Assembly: GCF_000499845.2 (NCBI RefSeq)
Contig: NC_023758.2
Coordinates: forward strand, 43,693,524-43,757,523
DNA from: Phaseolus vulgaris
Lineage: Eukaryota; Streptophyta; Magnoliopsida; Fabales; Fabaceae
DNA length: 64,000 bases
Direction of reading: 5' to 3'
How positions within the stretch are numbered: position 1 is the first letter of the stretch; every line of letters starts with the position of its first letter. Positions 22,045-37,000 of this stretch are shown in pieces. Made by a program: the position numbers and the translations under genes. Below the pieces are notes generated by a model. That model saw nothing but the letters and a program-made list of their open reading frames with translations. It had not been told where the DNA came from and made no database searches.

Positions 22045-25000
22045 TCACATTAAAGGGAGGTAAGCTCCACCATGACCCTTCCTCAGCACTAGAGGCGCTG
22101 CATTGTCAGGGACCTTATCCATTTCTTCTGCGCATGCATCAATGACATCCCCAAATCCAGTTGCCACTGTAGCCAACTGCATCCGCAACTTCAAATCCCT
22201 TGTTCGCTTCAATAAGCATCTGAATGATCTTCCTAAATATTTAGCCCATTCTGCAGGCAATCCTCCCCCTGTGAGCCAGACAGAGAAATGGGATTGGTCC
22301 CCTCTGGCCGCAACTTCAGCTCTATAGAATCTAGCTAAATCAATCAGCATTGAAGGCTGAAGAAGCAAAACTGCAACAAATTCAGCTACAAACTCCTCCA
22401 TTACCTCCGGTTTAAGCATCTGGTTCCAGAGTACTAAAGCCCATTCACTTGGCTGGTTCAGGTTATAAGCTTCGGCTACAATCAGGGCTTCTTGAAATCG
22501 AGACTGATCAACTAACGCTCGTCTGGCATTGGTTTCTGATCTATAAAGCCATTGGAAATCTGGCATTCGTATTTGAAGGGACAGAAGGGAAGCCTGAGCA
22601 CAATCTTTACGTGTTTTATTGCCAGCATCGATAGAAGAGTGAACTTGAGCAGCTTCAATGTAGTAGCGCATAGAATCCAGTAAGTCTTCATTTTGGTCCT
22701 TGTTGTAGCGGCGGAACCACTGCTCACATGATTGCTCTGCACGTGACTCTAAAAGAGCCGCTGTCTCGTGCTTCATATCAAAATGATTGTAGACCTGTAC
22801 AGAACACAATTACAATCAATAAATTATCACATTTTAATGTAGTTTCTTTGCTTTAGCTTGAAAGAAATTAAACTTCATTTATTTGGAGAAATGAAAAGAA
22901 AAATTTTCTGAGCAGGCAAAATAGAACAATTTGTGCACTTTTAAAGTCGTTGCTTGAAGAAGTTATTAACATATCAGATAATATGTAGTGCCATACTATT
23001 GACATAACATATTATGTAGTGGGTGAACAGGACACTATTTCAATAATCCCCGAGTCATTTAAAAATAAAATGTGACTGAATGGGTCAAAATGAAGCATAC
23101 ACTTGGACTAAATTATAATTGAACGGTACTGACTAACTCAATATATTTACATAAATAAATTGTATGTTAGCAGCATACAATCATTAATCTATATATTCAT
23201 TTATTGCAGTACTAAAAAAACACAAACCATGGCAAATGCATCAAGGTCATTAGGGTTGAAATGCTTCAAGGATGTAAGAACAGCCATTCGAAATCCCCTG
23301 ACAGCCTCAGCAGTTCCAGTGTTTGTGTCTGCAGCAGCAGAGTACTTCTGAAGAAGAAGATCCAATTGACCGTTTTCTATAAGAATGCCAAGAATGAAAT
23401 TTAGAGCATGAAAATTTCCAACTCCAGTTATCAGGCGCGCCAAACATGGAAAATCACCCTCCAAGACATAAGCATCAACCCTAGTTGCAGCAAGGGCCAC
23501 AAGAACATCAACTCCATCAAGGCAAGAAGATGATTTGTAGAAGTGGTGAGATAAAATGAGAAGCTCAACCTGAAAATGCCAAATTTACAGGAAAGAATAG
23601 TGTCAGCTTCAGGAAAAGTAAAGACTCAGCCAGAGTCATTTAGATACTTTATTATCCAGATTACTACAGCTTTCAATAATACAAAGGAAGAGGGATATTG
23701 TAAACAATACCATCAGCTGTCAAGTTGTCATTGGATAAAGAGAAATGTTTAGGGCCCTAAAAGTGTGTAAGTGGTCATTTAATCCTTACAATTCCGATTC
23801 ACTTATCTCACTCTTGTAGTAAACTAGTTCCATAACTTGTTATGCCTTGTCTGTTTCTTTCTCTACACAAATACAAGTTTATTATTTCTACAGCTAAAAT
23901 TCTGCCACATGATGATTCAATTATTGGCTATTGTATGACTTGGTTAATGGAATGACAACCGTTTTTGGTTAGAAAATGTGTGAATATTGTACCGAGATAG
24001 TTTTCAGTTAGTTCGCCCAGCTAGCTGTAGCTGGCATGTGACAGCTTACTGTAACTGTAATTGCTTGTACTGTTTTTGTTCCTTGCAGGGAAGCAACTTA
24101 TACCTAAAAACTTTGTTGTAATAGAAAATGTGATGAGAAATAAAATTTTCTTGCTTCAATTATCTTCCTCTAAATTGGAGGTTCTTTTAAGTCAACTCGT
24201 TTCTGTTTCTTCTCCAGTACTAGTAAATGAATAGAGAAACATTCCACCAAAATAGACCCCTTAAGTCAAAAGCTCTCTCAAAGACTATTATTTGAACAAC
24301 TGTGGTTGATAGAATTAATGCCAATGACATGTTTCAACTTTCAAGTGTGTAGACACAAGGTAATATATCTTAAAGTATTATAATCTGAGACTCGCCTGCT
24401 CTTATATTGTTCTGTTCTGCTACCACTGTTATATGGATTTCTTTGTTTGTTTGGGTTTTTTACATTTTTTGCAGCAGAGAAAAAAAAAGTTTGGTAAATT
24501 GCAATGTTTGCTACATTTTGTCACGAGGGTGGTTTTGGTAAAGTTCTCAAGCACATAGGGAATCCACCCTCAAAAGCTAGCTATTCAGGGAGGAGACTTA
24601 GACACTTAAATGAGTATCCCGCTCTACTTGATGAGGGACATACACAACCCATAAATAAACCCAAGTCCCTATCACAGCACCAACCCTAAGAGCCAACACC
24701 AGTGACACTTCACTCAACTACCTTGTTGGCCAAAACCTTCCACCAATCAAAACCCTCCATAGGTAGGCCTTTCTGAGACATCAACAGCCAACTTTGATTC
24801 AATTGATAAGTACCCAAGCACTTAAGGAACCTAACCTTAAGTTATTAAATGGGGAGAACTAAACACTTAAATATTCCACTGAGTATCCAATACTACTTAA
24901 TTGGGACTTAGGCACCCCATGATACCCAGGTCCCTATCAAGTTTTAAGGATATCCGTTTACAAGAGCAACGTCTTTGGGATAAGATTAGGAGCTTGGCTT

Positions 25001-28000
25001 CCACATGGGTAAAGTACATGGTCTTTTAAAAGGGTGTCCCTCACAGACATGTTGAGGGATTAATTAGCTTTTTTACATTCATGACATTCTTTTCTTAATC
25101 TTAATGAATTTCCTCCATAATCAAACAAAACAAAGAATAAGGGGTGTCACATCACAAAGGACTCCATCTATCATCCAGAAATCAATATGAATTAGAATTT
25201 TCCCACCAGCAACCTAATCTTAATTCACCATTTACTCATTTTCTGAACATAGTAGTGAAAGAAATTGATAGACTGACTGACAACTATCAGCACGGTACCT
25301 CACAAGCATGTGGTATTTCTTGCCCAGTAATCACCAAACGCATTAAAGAATGGCCAATTTCTGGTTCAGAGGGACAAAGCTCTGCCCACTTCAAGAAGTC
25401 TGAAAATCTCCACAGCAAAGGAGCAGGCCCTTCCTCCTTTTGTGAATCCATATATCCTCCACGATGTGCAGCCAACACACCCTGGCAAAACATAGAAATA
25501 TAGTTATATGGACCTAATTAATGTCGCAAAAATTGTATCTAACTAGTGGTTTAACAGACACCTTCTTAACTACATGTTAAATAAAAAAATGAGTCAAAAT
25601 GACACCAGTTCACATATCCTGGTTAGTATGGGACTATATTCAAATATATGCAACATGCCCACAAAAAAATTATGTATGACCAGGAGTGTTGTCTAACACA
25701 TTTACCAATTACAACACACCATGCCATGCAAAATCATCATGAAATAGAAATTGAAACAAAATGATGAACTAACCTTTAGAAAAGATTCTGCGAGTATTTG
25801 AGCAATACTTGCTGCTGGCATTGGATGAGTCTGCACCAGAAAGTTGGCCTCCTCGAAGGAATCCTGTGCTTTAAGAGAAAGGAGATGTAGCAGTTCAATT
25901 GGTTGTTTGTTGAATGCCTCAGAAAATGAGAGGCCCAAGGTGTTTGCAGCTTTTATAACTGCTATTATTCTCTTACATAGCCCACGCCCACTGCCATCAG
26001 TAAAAATTGTCACCAAACTCTCCAAAACCTAGCATTGCATGACCACAATATTATATTTATACACATCTTATTGTCAGTAGAGAAAAAAAAACAGCATGAA
26101 GTAGGGTTTGGTTGGACACCTGCAGTGGGTCAACATGGTGCTTTTTATTCAGTATACCGTATGACTGCATAACTGAACGCACTTCCTCATCAAGGATTGA
26201 CACTGATACATTGCTAGGAGGAGTTGAATTACCAGCAAGCTTCAAGGCTGCATCAACAAGTCTAAACTCAGATGGTATTTGTCCAGGATAGAATTTGTAT
26301 TGCAGTTGCTTGGCGGCAGCAATTTGCCCAAATTCTAATAAAGAAAGTACAGCCCTTTCCAGCTCTGCTGTTCCAACCCTTTCCTCCCATCTAGAAAAGG
26401 ACATTTCAACTTTAATGTTTTCATCTTGCAACTGCAGCTCATTTTTTAAATTAATAGTACTAGAGACATCATCAGTATCAGCACTTTTATCTGCTGATTC
26501 AAGAGGTGGGCGCCTTGATGCCATGTATCCTTTGCTCCTTCTTTTAATCTTTGAATTCCCACCAACAGTAGTTGAAAGACCAGCATCTATCACAAAATTC
26601 TTGTGAGGGATTTGGTTATTTTCCCTGGACTCATATTTTTCTACAGTTCTACTCTTAAATGTATTTATATGGTTGTCCATCTTTGATATTATGCTTGCAG
26701 TTCGGTCAATAATACTGGAGTCGTTCTTGATACCACTCTCCCTCGTAGAAAAGGTAAAATTGAAATCACCTTCACTCTTCACCTGAGTCTCAGACTCAAC
26801 GGCTAAGAGCCATACTTTGGTTTCAATTTCACGCAGAAGTTGCAATGGACAGACACTGAAAAATTCAATAATATTATAAGTAATGACAACTAAAATTGAA
26901 ACAGAAAGTAGTTCACTAATTCTTGAATATGTTACATACGGGTTGGAAAGACTTATCATCCCACTCAGCCATTGCAGAGAAAGTAACAAAAGTTCATGAA
27001 GCTCCTTTGCAGGAAGATCCTTCTCAACAGCTTCAGCATGTTTAAGAAAAAATAAACCAGCCTGAAATAATTACAACAGAGATAAAATTTCCGCATAAAG
27101 CAATATAGAAAATATTTTTAGCTGAACATTGACTGTAGCATTGTACTAGAAACCAAACACACTTGTCGAGAAGGGAAGGAATATCTGATGAAGAGTGTAT
27201 GGCAGTGGTTCCATAATGCAACCCTCTCTTCTGGCACATCCCAAAGAAACTCCTTCCATTCAGCTACCATAGATTCAGCCTACAATTTATAAAAGGGGCA
27301 GAAAAATACGAGGGAAAAGTCTTATGAGAAATCTATCAACTAAAGTTGATAAAAGGCATCAAAGAAAATTCTCAGAAAAATGGCAACTAAATTGGAAGTT
27401 ATACCAGAACTCAGATTTTCTAAAAATTTGAGATAATTCAGTAGTCAAGTGATTTTATAATTTCAGTAATGTCCAATGTTTAAAATATAAAATTTGTCCA
27501 TAAAAACTCATTTTCAACACAATATTTTGCTAAAGTTCTTCTATAATATTTTCTGTAAGTTGATTGGCTAATTGTCACATCAACATAGTTTTTTAGAATC
27601 CTTGTAAGCTGATAGGCTTGCTGGAAAATCAACATAATCAGTAGGATCCTAACAAACTATGCTGATGTGACATTCATCCAATCAGCTTACAGAAAACATT
27701 AGAGAAGAACTCTATTACTCTAATAGCCATCCATATGATCATCTAAAGCAGAATTTTTAAAAACAGATAATTAGAGTATGAGTCAAACCAACATGATAAA
27801 TCAATTGCACAAGTAACAGAACATAATTGCGTATAAAAGATGTACTGATTTAAACAAAAAGATGTTTTATATGACAAAACATTACCCATGTTCAAAATAC
27901 AAAATTTACAATTGCCAACATAGTGCCTATATTAAAAGAAGTTTATAATGCCAATATAATTACAAAGAGCAGTCACTTAAAAAATGTGTAATAATATCAA

Positions 28001-31000
28001 TATGAGGGAACCTTGAATTAGCCTTAATGGGCTTCCTCATAAACCATTCAATTGATTAAGGTTCTAATATAGGCTCAAGAATTCCCCTCAATTGAGACTA
28101 AGGTCACAAACAGGTTGGCAACCAATAAGTATTACCTGAGATTCAGTAACATGATGCGTAGCAGTTTTCCAGGGTGCACCAATGGCCTCCAACTGCTTGG
28201 CCCAGTTCCTTGCCTGCTCCCAGTGCCTATTGTTCTCTAGTGCAGATAAAAGTGAAGCATCATCTAAAATTTCATCATCACCCAAATGCAACTCATTATC
28301 TTTACGAAGTAAAGGCTCGGCTAAATTAATTTTCCAATAAACCCTTCGATAGTAAGCCGCAGTATATCCACCATCACCAAAGTCAGTAGCAGCAAGAAGT
28401 TGCAGTAGGCATCTTTTTTCATAAGGAGATGGGCAGGTTGAAAGCACAGCATCAGCAGCTGTTGAAGCAGTAGAACTAATCCACGATGCCCCAATCTGTG
28501 TCTCTCTTCCTACATTTGGCTGTAAGTACATTGGTTCCTCCTTAATTCGTGCAGAAAAAGAACCCAAATGGGCAGAAGCTTCTGAAAGGCGCATTTGTGA
28601 AAATGCCTGAAGAAACAAAAAAAATCTACATTAACAGACTACAAGGGGATAAAGTGCAATTTAACTTAAAAAAATACCCAGTGAAAGAAAGTCAAGAAAC
28701 ATATGTAAGAAATAACCAACAGAGACTTGAACATAGTATCCACTTTTCAGAAGTCTACACTACATGAACAAATTTTGAATGAGTTGGCTTACTTGAAGAG
28801 CACGGATGAATGGGAGCAAGGGGCACGATGGAAGGAACATCTCAAATGCCCTGAGCAGAGGCAAAAACAATTGTTGTTCACAAAGCACTGCAACCATCTT
28901 TGAAAGGGAAGCAGGTCCTTCATCGGAATCACTTGGAACATTAATGCATCCAATATTTTCTACTTTTCTATCATTCTCCACAGCTTTACCAAGGGAATCA
29001 AATATTTTTCCACTTGTAGAAGTGCGAGAGATATCAGATATTGCAGAAGCAGAGGATTCAAGCGAAACAGGAGTTATCAACCGTCGTCGTTTCGGACTCT
29101 GCCTGTTGTAATGAAATGTAAGTACTCTGTCACCTACAGGCAGGGCATTAGTAGCATTTACAGCAGCTCCAACATTATCTGCGATCTGGGAAGCAATATC
29201 ATTCACCTTAATGGATGAAGTTTCTCTGTCCAGAAAAAAAGTACCAAGTTTCAATCACTGAAGTGTATGTACATGTTTGGATCCGTGTCTCAATGCTTAG
29301 AGCTTTAAAAATTCATCATGTAATCTGAATTTTCAGCCCAATTGTTGAATTAAAAACAAGCCTTATTCTACTAGTGGAGTTGGATAGAATATGTTGCTCG
29401 TCTTACAAATTCTCTTAAAAAATATTCGACACCAATAAACATGGAACTAGATATATTGAATTTGAATGATAGTTTAACATGTGATGATGAAATGTAAAAG
29501 ATTTTTTATGAATGTAATATTTATGATGGAAATTTGAATTCAGTAGTGTATTTTGCAGTAAACCAGTCCCAAAAAGATTAATGCCTTCTGTGTGTAAGAT
29601 TTTCAATATCATTTAAGCAGTTACTTTATCCTAAAATATAGATAGAAAGACAGACAGATTTCTGCCTACTGTAACAGACTACTTATACACTCGAGCTCAA
29701 TACAAATTAAATCACACAAAAACTGCAAGCTCTTCACATTAGAAATGGATAAATCTATTTAAAAAACAGAACATAATTATGAAATTATCCTTTTACTTAT
29801 AAACAGTCCCAGTCACCTTGCTGCAGTAATTTCCAACCAAACTGTGAGGCATGACAATGGAGAGACATCAAGGAAACATGAAGCGACCATAGCCAATATC
29901 GACCAGGACAACTCTTTTGCTTTCCTCAAGAGAGCCTCTCCAGGAGATTTTTGCTTTTCACATTCTGCTAATATTTGGAAGAGTTCAACTGGAACACACA
30001 TGTTTTCATCAGGAAAGGTTGTTTCACTGTCTTTCTCTAGAGTATCCAAGAACAATGCAGAGCTTGCCTTTTTCTTTGACTGCATTCCCCTCAAAACTGT
30101 TAACATATGAAGTCGGAGACGTGGATCACTAAACTCCTTTGATGCCTACCATTCACAATCACAGATAGATTCAAATTGGAACAATATGACTTTAACATCG
30201 TATACATGGTTTAAACATGATGTTGAGTAAAGGTAGGGAACAAGACTCACCACTTGGACTACTGTATCAAATGAATATCCTCCAATCTGGGCTTCAGACA
30301 AAAATTCAATCTGACAGGAACCAAAAAAACATAAGATCATAGTTTGAGTAGTCAATAAAAGAAACAAAATGTAGAAACATACCCAATCATTGTCTCTGGC
30401 TAATACAGCAAGGTATTTGGTACTTAATGGAAGCCCGTGAAATCTACAAAAATTTGTTACCAAAGTCCAGTGCTGACTAGCAATCTTTTGCTGAGATCTT
30501 AATTCACTTCCATCACCGTTTCCACTTAATAGCCATGACCCATAACTTTTTCCATCAACCAAACGTGGAAGGCTAGCCTTTTCCAGATGGTGCAAGACAA
30601 GAATAAGTGCTCGTGAAGGTTGTTTACCTACAGCTCTTGTCTCAGTAGCAGTTACAGGAGAATCCTTTTGCAAATATTCCTCAGCTAAAGCTCTAGCAAG
30701 AGATTCTGTTAAATCACCTTCATGGGATATTGCATGAAACACAGAACCCTTAGGGGATAACTGCCTGAGATTTTCATTATTTTCAATTGATTTGTAAAAT
30801 GAAGATATCCGTTTTAGCACAGCAATATCAACGTGCATTTTGTTGGCAGATAGACCACATAACTCCAAAAGAAAAGCACATGAAGCAACAAGCATGGAAT
30901 CCTCAAAATGCATAATAGCAGTTGGCAAAACCTGAAAATTTAGGAACAGTTTTCAATATACCTTTCAAAATTTCAATGAGATCCATATTTTTTTTGTATT

Positions 31001-34000
31001 TTTCATGAATGTAAAATTACAAAATTAGGAAAGAATATGGGAGAATGTCCAGCATCAAAATCAAAAGGAATCTTAAGATGTATCTATAGGAAATCCAGCT
31101 ACATCTAAAGATATAACCAAATTAAAGTATATAAGTAGGGAGCAACTCTCACTTACAAATTGGTTTTATAATGTTGAGTTATACCTAAACCATAAATTCT
31201 AAGATGGTATCAAAATCTAGCATAACAAATATTGTTGGGCCTATTAAAACACCCTTTGTTGAGTCATCTTTGAATCACCCATAGATGTTATTCTTACAAA
31301 CTTCATGCTTCAGGATGTCTAATCCTCAATGTGAGGGTGTCTAAGAGATCTCACATCAACTGGAGATATAATCAAATTAAATTATACGAGTATGAGTAAC
31401 CCCTATTTATAAGAAAGTTTTATAGAATTGATTTAGGTTCAGTATTAGGTATAACAGTAGTAACTGTTATTAGGTATAACAGTATCAACTGTATATAACA
31501 GTCTTAACTGTTTACATTTACTTTGTATTACTACTGCACTGGGTACTATTAATACCCAACCTTCCCTGTACATCATGCACTGAATCGTATAATAAAGATT
31601 ACTCATTCTCTATCTTTCTTCTCTCAATCTCTCCTTCTCTCTATACTCTTATATGGTATCCAAAGCCAAAAATGGCCTCATCATCTACCACTGAACCCAA
31701 TTCTGAAATTTTTTCCTCCAAGCCCGAGGTTCTTCTCCCTCATATCTTTCATACCCCAATCCCTCTGAAACTGGATCCAGACAATTTCCTTGTCTGGCGG
31801 CAGCAGGTTAATGCTACCCTTCGCAGCCTTGACCTTCTTTATTTTCTGGATGGTTCTTGCACTCCTCCGCGCTTCATCTCTGCCGAAGAAGACTCTTCCC
31901 CAATTGTTAATACAAAATACATCCAGTATGATCGTCAAGATCAGGCAATCTTGGCCTGGTTATTGGCATCCATGACTGCAGGTATCCTAACTCAGATGGT
32001 TGGACTGGAAACTTCAAACCAAGTCTGGGAAAAACTCCAGACCCATTATGCATCTCAAACTCGTGCTCAAATAAAGAAGCACAAACAGCAACTGCGTACA
32101 CCCAAGAAGGATCGCTCCATCTCTGCCTACCTTCTTGATATCAAGAAAACCGTGGACCAATTGGCTGTTGTGGGTTGTCCAATTTCTCCAGAAGATAACA
32201 TTGAAGCTGTTCTTGATGGGCTATCTGACGAATATGACCCTTTTATCACCTCTGTCACATCTCGCCTTGACCCATACACAGTAACAGACATTGAAGCGCT
32301 GCTTCTTGCCCAAGAAAATCGTATTGAAAGGAATAAACAATCGGTTGATCACATTTTGCAGGCCAATATTGGTTCTGTCCCACATTCTTTCTCTCATTAC
32401 AACTCCAGTTCTACAAATTATCCCTCCTCCTTCCGCCCCACTGCTCCTGCTAAACAACGGTTTTATTCAAAACCTCGTTTTACACCATCCAAGAACTTCC
32501 CCAAAACACCATCTAATTCTTCTTCAACCCGGGTGCAATGCCAAATTTGTGGAAAATATGGCCACACTGCTCTTCACTGCTGGCATAGATTTGATTCTTC
32601 TACCCAATCTCAAGTTACTGCTAATACTGCCCATTTTTCTAGATCTCTTGGTGATGATGAACCTTCGATACTCGGAACTCCCAATACTCTCCATGACCCG
32701 CTTTGGTATCCTGATAGTGGTGCCTCCCACCATCTCACTGCCAACAGCAACAATCTCTCCACAACCACTCCTTACACAGGTTCGGAAAAGGTGGTTGTAG
32801 GTAATGGTTTCCAGCTTCCTATTACTTCTATTGGATCTGCCAGTTTTACAGATCTTAATACCCATAATACCTTCTCCTTACAACATCTTCTGCATGTGCC
32901 TACTATTTCTAAAAATTTGTTAAGTGTTTCTAGGTTTGCAAGTGATAATCACGTTTACTTTGAGTTTCATGCTGATGTTTGCCTTGTTAAACGTCAGGGA
33001 ACCAACGAAATCCTGCTCCAAGGCAAGCTTAAAGATGGTCTTTATATGTTTCCAAACCTTGTTCAAACTGCACTCTATTCTGCTCACAATACTGCTATTA
33101 CTACTGGCTCTTCTGCTTATCATTTGTGACACTTCCGGTTTGGTCATGCCCAACCAAGAGTGATTCACCAAATTATGAAGATTTGTAATATACCTTTTAC
33201 TGCTAAACGTGCATTCTGTGAATCCTGTGTTGTTGGCAAGTCCCATCAGCTTCCTTTTAATGCTTCTCAAACTATATACTCTAAACCTTTACAGCTTGTT
33301 TTCATTGACATTTGGGGGCCGTCTGCTACCCCTGCAACTAATGGTGCTACTTACTACATCTCTTTTGTGGATGCCTATACTAGATATGTTTGGTTCTACT
33401 TAATTCATGCTAAATCTCAAGCCCTTACTGTTTTCAAATCTTTCAAATTATATGTTGAAAAACAAACTGGTTTTCCTCTATTAAGCATTCAAATTGACAA
33501 TGCAAAAGAATTTCTCTGTTTTAAATCTTTCTTGTTATCTAATGGCATATCTCATCGTCTAACCTGCCCTCACACTCATGAACAAAATGGTTCTGTTGAA
33601 CGTAAGCATAGGCATATTGTTGATATAGGATTGACTTTACTTGCTTGTTCAAAATTACCCATGCATTTTTGGGGCTATGCTTTCACTACTGCTGTTTCCG
33701 TTATTAATGTTTTACCCACATCTGTTTTAAACAATCAAAGTCCATATTATCTGTTGTTTAACTCACACCCTGATTATTCTTTTTACAAAACCTTTGGATG
33801 TGCGTGTTATCCTCTTCTTCGCCCATATAATAAACATAAAATGAGTTTTCGTTCATCTTTGTGTGTGTTTCTTGGCTATGCCTCCAATCACAAAGGTTAC
33901 ATGTGCCTCTCTCCAACTGGGCGTATGTATATTACTCGTCATGTTACTTTTAATGAATCTGTTTTTCCCTATGCTGTTTCATCTAACCCTTTCTCTTCTG

Positions 34001-37000
34001 TTTCTTCACCCACTAATAGCCCCCACTCCGATTCTTCCCCCTCTTTAACTGTTTTTCAGCAACCGCCTGTTTCTGTATCTCAACCAGCACCTCCTGACTC
34101 ACAACCAACCACCTCAGATTCTTCCCATGAACATCTAGATCCCACTGCTTCTATGTCATCTCACTCTGACTTGTCTTCCACTACTTTCACTCCCCTCAAT
34201 CCTGCTCCTCAAAACACTCACCCCATGCTTACACGCGCGAAAACTGCTCTACTTGGTCCAAGTGCTTTTACTGCTGCACCTGTTTTGCCTCTTCCCAAAT
34301 CCACCAAAGAAGCCTTACATCTTCCCCAATGGCTTTCTGCCATGCAGGAAGAGCTTGCTGCTCTAACCACGAACAACACCTGGATTCTCACCACTCTTCC
34401 TCCTGGGGTTCAACCCATTGGTTGCAAATGGATTTTCAAAATAAAATACAATGCTGATGGCTCTTTTCAGCGAAATAAAGCTCGCCTCGTCGCCAAAGGT
34501 TTTCATCAGCAACAAGGTTTTGACTATTTTGAAACATTCAGTCCTGTGATAAAACCTGTCACCATACGTATTATCCTTACTCTAGCTCTTCAATTAAACT
34601 GGTCTGTCAATCAAATTGATATTAATAACGCCTTTTTGTATGGTGATCTTGAGGAATCTGTATACATGGTTCAACCTCCTGGCTTTGAAACTGGTGACTC
34701 CAACACTGTTTGCAAACTTAACAAAGCTCTCTATGGGTTGAAACAAGCACCTAGATCCTGGTTTCACAAGCTAAGTACCACTTTAATCTCTCTTGGTTTT
34801 CATCCCACTAAAAGTGACACCTCCCTCTTTCTTCACTTCCACAATAACGTTACTCTTTTTGTCCTAATTTATGTTGATGATATTCTAATTACAGGGAATT
34901 CTAACACTGCCATTCAGCGTCTGATTTACTCCCTCAGTCAACATTTTGCTCTAAAAGATCTTGGCACTCTCCACTATTTTCTCGGTGTTGAAGCCACTTG
35001 GACATTGGATGGAGGCTTACATCTCTCTCAAACCAAATATATTCAAGATCTCCTCCATAAAACCAACATGCTTTCCTCCAAGCCTCAACCAACACCCATG
35101 CTCTCCACAACTCGTCTCACAAAAGACGCTACCACTGCTGTAGACGATCCTTCCCTCTATCGCTCAGTGGTAGGCTCGCTTCAATATATACTCATCACTC
35201 GTCCAGAACTCGCCTATAGCGTCAACAGAGCGTGTCAGTTCATGAACAACCCTCAACATCACCACTGGAATGCTGTTAAACGTATTCTCCGCTACCTTGC
35301 TGGCAGTACCACTCATGGGCTTCATCTTCGGCGCCCATCCCAACTCACACTAAATGCCTTTGCTGATGCTGATTGGGGTTCTGACCCTGATGACAGGAAA
35401 TCCACCTCAGGCCTTGTTGTTTATCTTGGATCGAATCCTGTTGCTTGGCTTTCAAAGAAACAAAAGGTTGTTTCTCGCAGCTCCACTGAAGCTGAATATC
35501 GCAGCATTGCTGCCACGCTTGCTGAACTCAAGTGGATACAAAATCTGCTCACTGAACTTCGTCTTCCTCCTACTCTTCCCACCATTCGATCTGATAATCT
35601 GGGCGCTGTTCTCCTTGCATCCAATCCCATTATGCACTCCAAGACCAAGCACTTTGAACTTGACCTTCATTTTGTTCGTGATGCTATCCAACAAAAGCAG
35701 TTACAACTTCTACATGTCCCTGCTACACTACAGATCGCTGATGTCTTTACGAAACCTTTAAGTGTTGGCCCGTTTTCAGCCTTCTCGCATAAATTAATGG
35801 TGTATCCTAAACCATCAATTTAAGGGGGGGATATTAGGTATAACAGTAGTAACTGTTATTAGGTATAACAGTATCAACTGTATATAACAGTCTTAACTGT
35901 TTACATTTACTTTGTATTACTACTGCACTGGGTACTATTAATACCCAGCCTTCCCTGTACATCATGCACTGAATCGTATAATAAAGATTACTCATTCTCT
36001 ATCTTTCTTCTCTCAATCTCTCCTTCTCTCTATACTCTTATATTCAGATCCAAATTCCGAGAGTAACATAAAACTGATAGAATACCAAATGAAGGGTTAA
36101 ATAAAGCATCATTCATTAATGCCCTTAACCAAACAGCTTAAACATTTAGGTTCATCGGTTCTTCATGAGGTCCCAAAGCCCCATGACCAAATGTGAAAAG
36201 CCAATTCTTGCCACCCATTTTTCTCATAATTACATTAAGCCATAGCATAAAATAAAATAGGCTAGGGTCTTTTTCATGCTTAAAGCTCAAAATAATCATA
36301 TAAGGCATGTCAGAGACATAACCATTTTTAAATTTTTAGGTTGAAATTATTCTTGACAAACAGATTCCATGTCATTGCCAATTGTGAAATTTATCATCAG
36401 CGCAAAGCATTTTATCTAGTGAAAAGGCACATTTTTTAGCATTGCAGAATGCATCAATTTGTTTTAACTATAACTCTCATCTCATGTCCATAATCAGAAA
36501 ATCTAATAAAAAATAAATAACTCACACATGAGAGTAGAGTCTCTTCACTTTGTCCTAGTGGAGAAAGAAGTGAATGAACATCTGATTGAATGTTCGTTTG
36601 TCCATGAGCTGAAGTACTAGATTCCTCTTCTGACTTCAAATTTTGAACTCTGTGGCCAAGAATTTGGTTAAAAGCTGCCAGTGCTCGTCCACGATGCAAA
36701 AGATGCTCAACCCCAAATCCATTTTCCTGAAAATTCAATTCAAATTACCAATATACAATATCAAAATATAATTGGAATGGGACACAACAAATTGCATACT
36801 TGCACTTGGAACAACAGAAGAACAATACCATATGTCAAGCTTCAAAAATGGAAAAAAAAAATAGAAAGCCAGAATATTATGTTGGAACAGAACAGTTATT
36901 GAATTTTGGATAGATGGGTGGTCCCTGACACTTTTGACTTATCCAACAACTACAGAAATATGAGAAATTCATGCAGATTTTGTGTTATGATTGTTTACTG

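Larger units (their letters stand above)
31443..36042 (+). mobile_element. Full-length young Copia LTR retrotransposon (element A)
   Basis: 4600 bases with two 211-base LTRs, a 5-base target duplication TTCAG (31438-31442 and 36043-36047), a primer site directly after the left LTR (TGGTATC at 31654, initiator-Met type) and a purine tract AAGGGGGGGA before the right LTR. It is inserted in spatacsin intron 13, on the strand opposite to the host gene. The LTRs begin TATTAGG and end CTTATA, so the ends are TA...TA, not TG...CA. The LTRs differ at one site only (A/G), pointing to a recent insertion. The coding region has one in-frame stop. Confidence 0.95.

Noticed and set aside
33127..33159. Boundary between two separate Copia ORFs in element A
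   Set aside because: The two halves are in the same frame and the stop is inside a conserved motif, so this is one interrupted frame.
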